Assembly (NCBI GenBank): GCA_016209005.1 | Contig: JACQWZ010000109.1 | Location: 1-27,836, forward strand | Direction of reading: 5' to 3' | Origin: Candidatus Kuenenbacteria bacterium | GTDB lineage: Bacteria > Patescibacteriota > Patescibacteriia > UBA2591 > PGYQ01 | DNA length: 27,836 nucleotides | The notes under the pieces: generated by a model | Seen by the model: only the letters and a program-made list of their open reading frames with translations | Told to the model about the DNA's origin: nothing | Databases searched by the model: none | In this document: positions 21,127 through 27,836 of the stretch, one piece after another | Layout: each line of letters opens with the position of its first letter | How positions within the stretch are numbered: position 1 is the first letter of the stretch | Program-made: the position numbers and the translations under genes

Positions 21127-21847
21127 AGTTTTTAATTTCTTTTTTTAATAGATTTTTAAAATCTTTTAAAATCATTTGATGATTAACTGGTAAAAATTCT
21201 TTTAGCTCTTTTCTTATGTCTCCACGGTAATTTTTAAATTTTTCTAAAATTATTGGCAATAGTTTTTTTTGCTTGTTATTTAAATAATTATTTTTTAGCA
21301 AAAAATATAAATCATACCAATCGCGCGGTTTGCTTCTTGACAATAAAGCGGTTAATTTACCTTCGATAATTTCTTCTTGCGACAAATGAATAATATCATA
21401 AGTTGGTAAAAAATCAGTTTTAATTTGGCTGATTTCTTTCTTTATTTTTTTATTGCTTTGCCTAAATGAAATTTCAATTTTTAAATTAATTTTATAGTTA
21501 TAAAAAGAAAAAATAGTTTTAGCTAAATAACCGCCAGTTGTTTGTTTGGCTTCTTCAATATCTAAAATAAATCCCCAACTATTAAGAGTTGAATAAATAT
21601 CTATTAGCAAATTTTTTATTTCTTGATAACTGATATTTTTCATTGCTGTAAAATCCAAGTCTTCGGAAAATCTGGGACTATTATAAATAATACGCAAGGC
21701 AGTTCCTCCCTTAAATAACAACCTGTCAGATCCAACTTGTTTATATAATTCAGACAAAAAACTGTGTTGCAAATATTCTCTGGCAACGGTTAATTCATCC
21801 GTTTGTATTCTAATAGATAATCTCTTTATTTCGTCTTGATTTATCAT
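21113..21847 (-). CDS. abiEii: AbiEii-family nucleotidyltransferase toxin
   Basis: 244 aa. AbiEii toxins are nucleotidyltransferases of the DUF1814 group; studied members modify tRNA or bind GTP and block growth during phage infection. Visible: LLFKGGTALRIIYNSPRFSE then DLDFT (GGTALR and S-E-D-L-D motifs), KLTALLSRSKPRDWYDLYFL near the C-terminus. It overlaps the upstream abiEi by 38 bp and rhuM by 14 bp, suggesting a three-gene transcript abiEi-abiEii-rhuM. Toxin role is by family. Confidence 0.9.
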   Translation of the reverse strand: MINQDEIKRLSIRIQTDELTVAREYLQHSFLSELYKQVGSDRLLFKGGTALRIIYNSPRFSEDLDFTAMKNISYQEIKNLLIDIYSTLNSWGFILDIEEAKQTTGGYLAKTIFSFYNYKINLKIEISFRQSNKKIKKEISQIKTDFLPTYDIIHLSQEEIIEGKLTALLSRSKPRDWYDLYFLLKNNYLNNKQKKLLPIILEKFKNYRGDIRKELKEFLPVNHQMILKDFKNLLKKEIKNYEKE

Positions 21848-22439
21848 AAATTTTTTGAGCTAATTCTTTTAATGAAGCTCTGTTAAAAAGTTTAATAAAA
21901 TTCATTAGTTTTTTATAATTTATTTTATTTACATTAATTCTGTCATATAAAGATTTTTTCTTTAAATCAACAAAATAAAAATAATCAGCCAAAGCTTTTT
22001 CCGGTTCAGCCAAATATACTAGCTGGCCTTCAATATTTTTTTTAATATAACCTGTGAACACTTCTTTTTTAATATGGCAAAAACTGTAATTTATATTTTC
22101 AACAATAAAGTTTCGCGTTGTTTTAGAAGTAGCTGATGTTATGGAATATACGGTCTCTGGAATTATTCCGTAAAACATAAGGGCATATTCAAAAGAAACA
22201 TAAGAAGGATAATATAATTTATTAGCAATTTCTAATTCAGACGGTTTAAAGTTTTTATCAAAATATAGCCCTCTTTTTATTTTCGCGTAAATATCCTTTG
22301 TTATATTTCTTAAAATAAATTTTCTAGCTGATTCACAGTTAACACTAAAATACCTTTGTAAATCCAAAGGAGTAAAAATATATTTACGCTTTTCTCTAAT
22401 AAAATTTTGTACCCCGATAATGTTTAATTTTTTCTTCAT
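21810..22439 (-). CDS. abiEi: AbiEi-like antitoxin/transcriptional regulator
   Basis: About 209 aa from the ATG at 22439 (MKKKLNIIGVQNFIREK). The longer TTG start at 22463 lies in the presumed operator and is unlikely. The N-terminal winged-helix-like region (FTPLDLQRYFSVNCESARKF) is followed by RGLYF and by YVSFEYALMFYGIIPETVYS, the typical AbiEi antitoxin middle, with EPEKALADYFYF. AbiEi proteins repress their own operon and neutralise AbiEii. A 14-bp palindrome just upstream fits a binding site. Confidence 0.85.
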   Translation of the reverse strand: MKKKLNIIGVQNFIREKRKYIFTPLDLQRYFSVNCESARKFILRNITKDIYAKIKRGLYFDKNFKPSELEIANKLYYPSYVSFEYALMFYGIIPETVYSITSATSKTTRNFIVENINYSFCHIKKEVFTGYIKKNIEGQLVYLAEPEKALADYFYFVDLKKKSLYDRINVNKINYKKLMNFIKLFNRASLKELAQKIYDKSRRNKEIIY

Positions 22440-22457
22440 AGTATGATTTATGTTATG

Positions 22458-22522
22458 GGACAATTATGTCCTAAAAATGAATTATCTATTTTTAGTATAA
22501 ATAATATTCATAAAACCGTCAA
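22458..22522 (-). promoter_or_regulatory. abiE promoter and probable operator
   Basis: Minus strand: -35 TTGACG (22517-22522), 17-bp spacer, -10 TATACT (22494-22499). Between the expected start point and the abiEi ATG lies GGACA-TAAT-TGTCC (22458-22471), a 5-bp-arm inverted repeat placed for autorepression. Confidence 0.75.
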
Positions 22523-22665
22523 GTTTAATTTTTTTTTACTTAAAAATAATCAAAAAATAACCAAGATTACTCTCAGTTATTTTTTAAAAATGTATAAACC
22601 AGACACTGCTTAATATTTTTCTAATTGATTTGTTGTTTTGTTTTTTTATATTATTTTTTTAAATT

Positions 22666-25600
22666 TTAAATTAATAATTTTTTAATTTCTTCTTTTATTT
22701 CCTCATTATAATTAATAAATAAATTCGTGGCAATTTTTTGATCCCGACCATTATTTTTATAATTAAAATAAACTTGTTGTTTTCCGGGATGGTTAATTAA
22801 AATATTTTTTAATTTTTGAATTAAATCTTGATCAACAGTGGAAGATAAATTAATGCAAATGGAATTAATGGGCTTTTGTTTCTCAACTGGTTCGTTATTT
22901 TTTTGTTGCTCCATTGGATAGCGAGGTGTTTCTAATGGAATAGACCACTCATGGGAAAAACTTTTTGGTTTAGGAATAAAATTTTTATATTTTTTTATTA
23001 ATGATTGAATATTTTCTTCTGTTATTTCTTCCGCTTCATCAACTAATAATTTAACACTTTCATCTTTGTTGGACAATTTTCCTCGAATTAAAACCATTTT
23101 ATTTTCTTGCCAAATTTCAGAATTTCTTTTTAAAATCGAGGGAAATATTAAAATTTCCAAAGAACTGATTCCATCTTCTATTGTTACAAAAAGCATTAAT
23201 TCTTTTAATTGGCGAGTGAAAACTTTTTGTATTTTAGTGATTAGTCCGGCTGTTTGAATATAATTATTTTTAGAATTATAATTTTTAAGTTTAGAATAAG
23301 GAGAAATAATTTCTTTAAATAAAATCCTAATTTTTTCAAAAGGATGTTTTGAAACATAAAAACCAAGCAATTCTTTTTCCCAAGCAAGATTTTGATTTTC
23401 ATCTATTGGTTTTGTTGTTTTTTCGTCAGAGGTGTTATGCCCATCTTTGGCCGAATATCCGCCTTTGGCGGATAAATTTAATTTTGGCAAGGTGCCTAAA
23501 GAAAGAAAATCGAATAAATTAACTTGATCCGAGTTTTCTATTTTATTAATTTTTCGATTGTAATTTAAAATTTCTTCAGAATTTTCTAAAAATTGAGAAC
23601 GTTCTCCAAATTGATCAAATGCTCCGCATTTAATTAAACTTTCCAATGATTTTTTATTTAAATCTTTATGATTAATTCGTTGGGCAAAATCTTCCATACT
23701 TTTAAATTTTCCCTTTTCTTTTCGCTTTTCAATAATTACTTCAATAATTTTATCTCCAACATTTTTTATAGCCGACAAACCAAAACGAATAATTTGTTGC
23801 GGGAATGAATGGATATTTAAAAGATTTTTCTCTTTGGACTTAATATCTCGCAGGAAGGCGCTGGATTTGCCTTGATGTATCGCCGTGAAATTAGCAAAAC
23901 TTTCATTAATATCCGGCGATAAAATTTTAATTTTCATTTCTTTGCATTCATTAATTTCAATGGCGATTCTGTCAATATTATTTTGATCGGACGTCAAAAG
24001 GCTGGCCATAAATTCGCAAGGAAAATGAGTCTTTAAATAAGCGGTCCAATATCCAATTAAAGCGTAACAAGTCGCGTGGCTTTTATTAAATCCATAATCT
24101 GCGAAAGGTTCAATAATAAAAACAAAAACTTCTTCGGCAATTTTTTGAGAAATGCCGTTTGAAACACAGCCCTGAATAAATTTTTCTTTTTGTTCAATTA
24201 AAAGCGCGTGAATTTTTTTTCCAACCGCTTTTCTTAAAATATCCGCTTTTGCTAAACTAAATCCAGCTAATGTTTTAGCAATTTCCATAACTTGTTCTTG
24301 GTAAATGCAAATTCCGTAAGTCTTTTTTAAAATAGGTTCTAATTTTGGATGAAGATAAGACATTTTTTTTCTTCCATGTTTTCCGGCAATGTAGTCCGGA
24401 ATCCATTCCATTGGTCCCGGCCGATAAAGAGAAACCATAGCGATAATATCTTCGAAATTATTTGGCTTAAGTTGCTTTAAACATCGTTTCATTCCGCTAC
24501 TTTCAAGTTGGAACACGCCAGTTGTTTTTCCTTCTTTAAAAAGTTCGAAAGTTTTTTTATCATCAAGAGGAATTTGGTTAAGATCAATTTTTACACTGTG
24601 GTTTAATTCAATTAATTTAATTGTTTTTTGTAAAATAGTCAGATTTTTTAAACCTAAAATATCTATTTTAAGCAATCCTAAATTTTCAACGATATTCATG
24701 GAATATTGAGTGACAATTGTTTTATCGTCTTGAGTTGGATGTTGCAACGGAACATAATTATCAAGAGAATTTTTAGTAATCACAATGCCGCAAGCGTGAG
24801 TGGAAATATGTCTGGCGACCCCTTCTAATTTTTTGGAAATTTCAAGCAGTTTTTTAACTCCAGAATCAGTGTTAAATAAATTTTTTAATTCTGGCGCATT
24901 ATCAATTGAATCTTGAATAGAAGATCCAATAATCATTTTTGCTATTTTATCGCAAAAATTATATTCCATGCTTAAAACTCGACCGCAATCGCGAATAGAC
25001 GCTCGAGCGGCCATTGTTCCAAAAGTGGCTATTTGAGCGACATGATTTTTCCCATATTTTTCTTCTATATATTTTATAACTTCATTTCGACGATCATCGG
25101 CAAAATCTAAATCTATATCAGGCATACTAATTCTTTCTGGATTTAGAAATCTTTCAAATAATAGATTATATTTAATTGGATCAATCTCTGTGATATTAAG
25201 AACATAAGAAACCAAACTTCCCGGAGCCGAGCCACGACCTGGACCGACAACGATTTTATTTTTTTTTGCCCAGTTGACAAAATCTTGAACAATAAGAAGA
25301 TAAGAAGCAAAACCAGTGCGTTCTATAGTTTCTAATTCATATTTCAAACGAGATAAAATTTCTTCTTTGCATTCAGGAAATTTTTGTTTTAATCCTTGAT
25401 AGCAAAGTTTTTCAAGATATTTATCCAGCGCATTCTTAGAGTCTGGCATTAATTTAGCGCTTTGTGAATTGATGTCTAATAAATTTTTTTTATGTGATTC
25501 AGCATCTTGTAAGAAGGCGCTGGATAAATTCGCGTCAAGATTATCCGGCACATCAAAATGCGGCAAAAGAATTTCTTTAAGAGGAATTTCTAAATTGCAC

Positions 25601-26412
25601 ATTTCAACTATTTTACGGGTATTTTCAATAGCCTCGGGAATATCTTTAAAAGAATTTATCATTTGTTCTTGGGAGCGCATTGAATAATCTTCGCCAACAA
25701 AAGTCATTCTATTTGTATCGGCCATTTTTTTTTGAGTTTGAAGGCAAATTAAAATATCTTGAGCTTCCGCATCCTCCTTATGTAAATAATGAACATCATT
25801 GGTGGCGATTAATGGAATATTTAATTTTTTTGACAGTTTTATTATTTCTTGATTGGCGATTATTTGATTTGGCAAATTTGGATGATCTTGAATTTCTAAA
25901 TAAAAACCATCTTGGCCAAATAATTCTTGATATTCTAAACAAAGTTTTTTTGTCTTTTCATAATCTTTAGCCAAAATAGCCTGTGGAATAGCGCCCTTTA
26001 AACATCCGCTTAAACAAATTAAACCTTGGCTATGTTTTTTTAATAATTCATGATCAATTCGAGGTTTATAATAAAATCCCTCTAACCAAGCTTGGGTTGT
26101 GAGTTTAATTAAATTTTTATAGCCTTGCAGATTTTTAGCCAAGAGAACGAGATGATATTGTTTGTTGTCAATATTAGGTCTTCTATTCTGCATTCCATCG
26201 GTCGCTAAATAAAATTCAACTCCAATAATTGGTTTGATTCCTTGGGCTTTCGCTTTTTGATAAAATTCCACCACGCCGTACATATTTCCATGATCAGTCA
26301 AAGCCAAAGAATCCATATTTAATTTTTTCGCCCAATCTAAAAGTTCATCGATTTTAGGCAGACCATCGAGCAGACTGTAATGGCTATGAATATGGAGATG
26401 GGAGAAGCGCAT
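22666..26412 (-). CDS. dnaE: DNA polymerase III alpha subunit
   Basis: Replicative polymerase, 1248 aa from the ATG at 26412 (MRFSHLHIHSHYS); an upstream TTG at 26427 lies in repeats and is unlikely. Domains: PHP (HLHIHSHYS, ALTDHGNMYG), palm with PDIDLDFADDRR (catalytic Asp residues, about residue 430), GRGSAPGSLVSY, THACGIVIT, FQLESSGMKRC, YRPGPMEWIPDYI, YQEQVMEIAKTLAGFS, NKSHATCYALIGYWTAYLKT, (HhH) IRFGLSAIKNVGDKI, and a C-terminal OB fold (TAGLITKIQKVFTRQL). Three in-frame insertions lie in loops: about residues 296-330, 849-873 and 980-986, all palindrome-related (separate entries). No downstream partner; it ends ...EEIKKLLI. Confidence 0.95.
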   Translation of the reverse strand: MRFSHLHIHSHYSLLDGLPKIDELLDWAKKLNMDSLALTDHGNMYGVVEFYQKAKAQGIKPIIGVEFYLATDGMQNRRPNIDNKQYHLVLLAKNLQGYKNLIKLTTQAWLEGFYYKPRIDHELLKKHSQGLICLSGCLKGAIPQAILAKDYEKTKKLCLEYQELFGQDGFYLEIQDHPNLPNQIIANQEIIKLSKKLNIPLIATNDVHYLHKEDAEAQDILICLQTQKKMADTNRMTFVGEDYSMRSQEQMINSFKDIPEAIENTRKIVEMCNLEIPLKEILLPHFDVPDNLDANLSSAFLQDAESHKKNLLDINSQSAKLMPDSKNALDKYLEKLCYQGLKQKFPECKEEILSRLKYELETIERTGFASYLLIVQDFVNWAKKNKIVVGPGRGSAPGSLVSYVLNITEIDPIKYNLLFERFLNPERISMPDIDLDFADDRRNEVIKYIEEKYGKNHVAQIATFGTMAARASIRDCGRVLSMEYNFCDKIAKMIIGSSIQDSIDNAPELKNLFNTDSGVKKLLEISKKLEGVARHISTHACGIVITKNSLDNYVPLQHPTQDDKTIVTQYSMNIVENLGLLKIDILGLKNLTILQKTIKLIELNHSVKIDLNQIPLDDKKTFELFKEGKTTGVFQLESSGMKRCLKQLKPNNFEDIIAMVSLYRPGPMEWIPDYIAGKHGRKKMSYLHPKLEPILKKTYGICIYQEQVMEIAKTLAGFSLAKADILRKAVGKKIHALLIEQKEKFIQGCVSNGISQKIAEEVFVFIIEPFADYGFNKSHATCYALIGYWTAYLKTHFPCEFMASLLTSDQNNIDRIAIEINECKEMKIKILSPDINESFANFTAIHQGKSSAFLRDIKSKEKNLLNIHSFPQQIIRFGLSAIKNVGDKIIEVIIEKRKEKGKFKSMEDFAQRINHKDLNKKSLESLIKCGAFDQFGERSQFLENSEEILNYNRKINKIENSDQVNLFDFLSLGTLPKLNLSAKGGYSAKDGHNTSDEKTTKPIDENQNLAWEKELLGFYVSKHPFEKIRILFKEIISPYSKLKNYNSKNNYIQTAGLITKIQKVFTRQLKELMLFVTIEDGISSLEILIFPSILKRNSEIWQENKMVLIRGKLSNKDESVKLLVDEAEEITEENIQSLIKKYKNFIPKPKSFSHEWSIPLETPRYPMEQQKNNEPVEKQKPINSICINLSSTVDQDLIQKLKNILINHPGKQQVYFNYKNNGRDQKIATNLFINYNEEIKEEIKKLLI
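23456..23474. repeat. Palindrome TATCCGCC-TTT-GGCGGATA inside dnaE
   Basis: Perfect 8-bp arms, read in frame as part of LSAKGGYSAKDGH before the WEKELLGFYVSKHPFE segment. It belongs with the TCCGCC...GGCGGA spacer palindromes at 6664, 26685, 26756 and 27648. Confidence 0.75.
23794..23868 (-). repeat. In-frame coding palindromic element, copy 2 (dnaE, 3'-truncated)
   Basis: The coding strand begins AAATCCAGCGCCTTCCTGCG. The peptide fits SxAFLxxxxSxxKxLxxIxS then FPQQ before IIRFGLSAIKNVG. Nucleotide similarity to the glycosyltransferase copy is obvious (GCGCCTT, AGATATTAA/AGGTATTAA, AATATCCATTCAT). The right arm is missing. Confidence 0.85.
25421..25527 (-). repeat. In-frame coding palindromic element, copy 3 (dnaE)
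   Basis: 107 bp with the best-preserved ends: TTATCCAGCGCATTCTTA (25421-25438) and the inverse TAAGAAGGCGCTGGATAA (25510-25527) differ at one base. The peptide fits SxAFLxxxxSxxKxLxxIxS and ends NALDK. It sits between FDVPDN and YLEKLCYQGL, where DnaE proteins have a short linker. Confidence 0.88.
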
Positions 26413-26548
26413 AAAATCAATTAACAATTAACAATTAACAATCAATAATTAACAATGAATAATAAAATCAATTAACAATTAACAATCAACAATTAACAAT
26501 GAATAATAAAATCAATTAACAATTAACAATCAACAATTAACAATGAAT
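26411..26548. repeat. 44-bp tandem repeats made of ATTAACA heptads, upstream of dnaE
   Basis: Two identical 44-bp units (26461-26504, 26505-26548) preceded by a 50-bp variant (26411-26460). Each is built from ATTAACA/ATCAACA heptads and ends ATGAAT. They occupy the dnaE leader right up to its start codon. TTGACA-like boxes follow at 26586-26600 on the minus strand. Confidence 0.85.
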
Positions 26549-26684
26549 AATAAAAAATAAATAGTTTTTAATGATAAATTTCCAATGTCAAAAAATGTCA
26601 AAAGTTAAAACTCAAATCTCAAAACCACAACTTAAAACTCAAAACTTAATCTACTATCTAACAAATTAAAGTACCAAATTCCAA

Positions 26685-26700
26685 TCCGCCAGCTGGCGGA
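26685..26700. repeat. Palindrome TCCGCCAGCTGGCGGA
   Basis: 16-bp perfect palindrome; identical copy at 26756-26771, variants at 6664-6682, 11020-11035 and 27648-27662. Confidence 0.85.
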
Positions 26701-26755
26701 CACAAATTCAAAGTTTAAATTCAAAACGTTTTGGATTTTAGATTTTGTGCTTTGA

Positions 26756-26771
26756 TCCGCCAGCTGGCGGA
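26756..26771. repeat. Palindrome TCCGCCAGCTGGCGGA, second copy
   Basis: Identical to 26685-26700, extended by one A/T pair on each side. Confidence 0.85.
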
Positions 26772-26931
26772 TTGTTATTTGTAATTTTAGATTTTGAATT
26801 TTTAAAATTTAGATTTGACATTTATGTTGTGGTTTTGAGTTTTGACATTTGAGTTTTGAGATTAAGGAAATATTTATTTGAAAATTGAGTCATTAAAAAT
26901 TGATTGAAAATTGAAAATTGAAAATTTTGAT

Positions 26932-27279
26932 TTACTTTTTAATTACTTTTATTTTAACTTCTTCATTGTTGTCTGTTAATTGTTGATTGTTAATTGATTT
27001 ATTTTCTTCTTTTTCTCTTTTTTCTTTAATGTGGTCAATGAGAGCGGAAATGCCGTGAGAAAATAATGTTAAAAAAGCGGCCATAGAAGATACTTTACTT
27101 TTTAAAGCTTCGATTAATTCTCCAAAGGCCTCAACTTTTTGATTGACATTTTTCGTGATTTTATAAGTATTGCGAAGCATCACCACTAAATAATACAATC
27201 CCCAACAAAGAAGAATTGTTATCCATAAAACGCAAAAAGCAAGAACAATAAATAATAAATCCTGACTTGTTTGAAGCAT
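26932..27279 (-). CDS. Hypothetical small membrane protein with coiled-coil tail
   Basis: 115 aa from the ATG at 27279 (MLQTSQDLLFIVLAFCVLW). One strong hydrophobic helix (about 7-35) is followed by an amphipathic helical segment (TKNVNQKVEAFGELIEALKS, KVSSMAAFLTLF) and a charged end. A longer frame to 27330 would add 17 residues encoded by AAAATGC heptads, which is unlikely. The C-terminus (INNQQLTDNN) is encoded by four TTAATTG-type heptads (about 26968-26998). No family recognised; small proteins like this are common in candidate-phyla genomes. Confidence 0.7.
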   Translation of the reverse strand: MLQTSQDLLFIVLAFCVLWITILLCWGLYYLVVMLRNTYKITKNVNQKVEAFGELIEALKSKVSSMAAFLTLFSHGISALIDHIKEKREKEENKSINNQQLTDNNEEVKIKVIKK

Positions 27280-27705
27280 AAAATGAAAAAATGCAAAAAT
27301 CAAAATGCAAAATGCAAAATGACAATGCAAAAATAAAAAAATAAAAAAATAAAATTATTAGGCAAAATTTTCAATAGTTCGACTTCGCTCACCACAAGCT
27401 TTCAATTATCAATTTTCATTAAATTTTCAATTTTCCAATTTTTAAAACAATAATTTTTTAAAGAAATTTATTTAGAAGCTTTATTATTTGATAATTATTT
27501 AAAAATTTTGTTATTGAAAATTCATTAGAAATTAGAAATTAAAAATTAGAAATTGCAAAAATTTTCTTAAATTTTTGTTTATTCTATTCTATCTCTTTTT
27601 TAAAAAAAATAAAGAGACTAAATTTTTTTAAAAAAATTTTCAATTTTTCCGCCAGAGGCGGATCAGTCTTTGACTGACAAATTTTTATTCACAAAAAAAA
27701 CCGTG
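27280..27705. other. Spacer with heptads and palindromes
   Basis: No gene seen. CAAAATG heptads (about 27295-27335), AT-rich low-complexity sequence, palindrome TCCGCC-AGA-GGCGGA (27648-27662) and a second hairpin TCAGTC-TTT-GACTGA (27663-27677). An A-run at 27693-27700 becomes a T-run just after the stop of the last minus-strand gene. Confidence 0.6.
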
Positions 27706-27836
27706 TCAAGCAATTAAGGAATGTTGCCGAACTTTCATCGGCTCTGCAACTAAAAATGTTGCCAAAGGAGCAGATGATTTTTTAAAAATTTCGACCTTTT
27801 TTTGTGATACAATTGTTATATGCGATTGTTTTTTAC
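27706..27836 (-). CDS. 3' end of an unidentified gene (continues beyond right edge)
   Basis: The minus-strand frame is open from the right edge for 42 codons to TGA at 27706-27708. The sequence is protein-like: KKVEIFKKSSAPLATFLVAE and PMKVRQHSLIA at the end. The stop is followed by a GGTTTTTTTTG T-run on the minus strand. Too little remains to name the family. Supported by amino-acid composition and by lack of low-complexity sequence, in contrast with the spacer beside it. Confidence 0.6.
   Translation of the reverse strand, partial: KKQSHITIVSQKKVEIFKKSSAPLATFLVAEPMKVRQHSLIA

Larger units (their letters stand above)
26549..26931. other. Spacer with nested inverted repeats
   Basis: No gene. 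AATGTCA/AACTCAA heptads (26583-26650) are mirrored by GTTTTGAG arrays (26820-26865). Between them are two copies of TCCGCCAGCTGGCGGA (26685-26700 and 26756-26771), themselves palindromes. Confidence 0.65.

Noticed and set aside
26413..26427. Longer dnaE start (TTG)
   Set aside because: The extra five codons are made of the tandem heptad repeat; the ATG at 26412 begins the conserved PHP-domain sequence.
26411..26548. CRISPR array
   Set aside because: Units are contiguous and nearly identical with no unique spacers and no cas genes; it is a tandem repeat.
27820..27836. Plus-strand ATG at the right edge as the start of a gene
   Set aside because: The minus strand across this stretch is a convincing coding 3' end; only five codons are visible on the plus strand.

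Overview
The window is AT-rich bacterial DNA that looks like a Patescibacteria (candidate phyla radiation) genome, most likely Parcubacteria-like. This rests on the style of the proteins: a class of ArgS carrying GIHICKAMLAYQKWG, an O-antigen-ligase/TPR fusion, and single-membrane-pass hypotheticals typical of that group. It also rests on single housekeeping genes strewn among accessory genes. The lineage is inferred; no phylogeny could be run.

Layout. 1-1292 is the 3' part of argS. 1697-4312 is a Wzy/O-antigen-ligase-like membrane protein with TPRs. 4599-5753 is an orphan 2-oxoacid:ferredoxin oxidoreductase alpha subunit, followed by tRNA-Leu(CAA). 6747-7736 is rfbB. 8412-10655 (minus) holds a small membrane hypothetical and a GT4 glycosyltransferase. 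11270-13471 carries the trans-translation pair smpB and ssrA (tmRNA, not an ORF), separated by an MNT/HEPN toxin-antitoxin pair and a small broken gene. 13549-14969 is a ParA-like ATPase with an in-frame stop and a Cys-rich hypothetical. 15070-16828 is rpmI-infC-mutM. 17203-22463 (minus) is an accessory block: hicBA, a membrane-anchored hypothetical, an alkD remnant, an S51 peptidase, a rhuM gene split by a mobile element, and abiEi-abiEii. 22666-26412 (minus) is dnaE. A small membrane protein and the 3' end of an unidentified gene close the window.

The most unusual content is repetitive. (1) Five copies of a 116-bp MITE-like element, each flanked by a perfect 5-bp target duplication; one copy splits rhuM, and removing it restores the frame. 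(2) A 107-bp palindromic element inserted in frame inside protein-coding genes, twice in dnaE and once in the glycosyltransferase, and encoding a recognisably conserved peptide (SxAFLxxxxSxxKxLxxIxS). This resembles the Rickettsia palindromic elements in behaviour. Other palindromes lie inside argS, the O-antigen ligase and dnaE. (3) Arrays of unrelated sequence that share a 7-nt period, both between genes and inside coding regions. The TAAAAGC version sits in the Shine-Dalgarno position of several genes. (4) Complex palindromes and direct repeats in the spacers.

Functionally, translation (argS, tRNA-Leu, smpB/ssrA, rpmI, infC), replication/repair (dnaE, mutM), envelope polysaccharide (O-antigen ligase, rfbB, GT4) and toxin-antitoxin/defence modules are intermixed. 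Several accessory genes (rhuM, alkD, parA, the small ORF at 12696) are visibly decaying.
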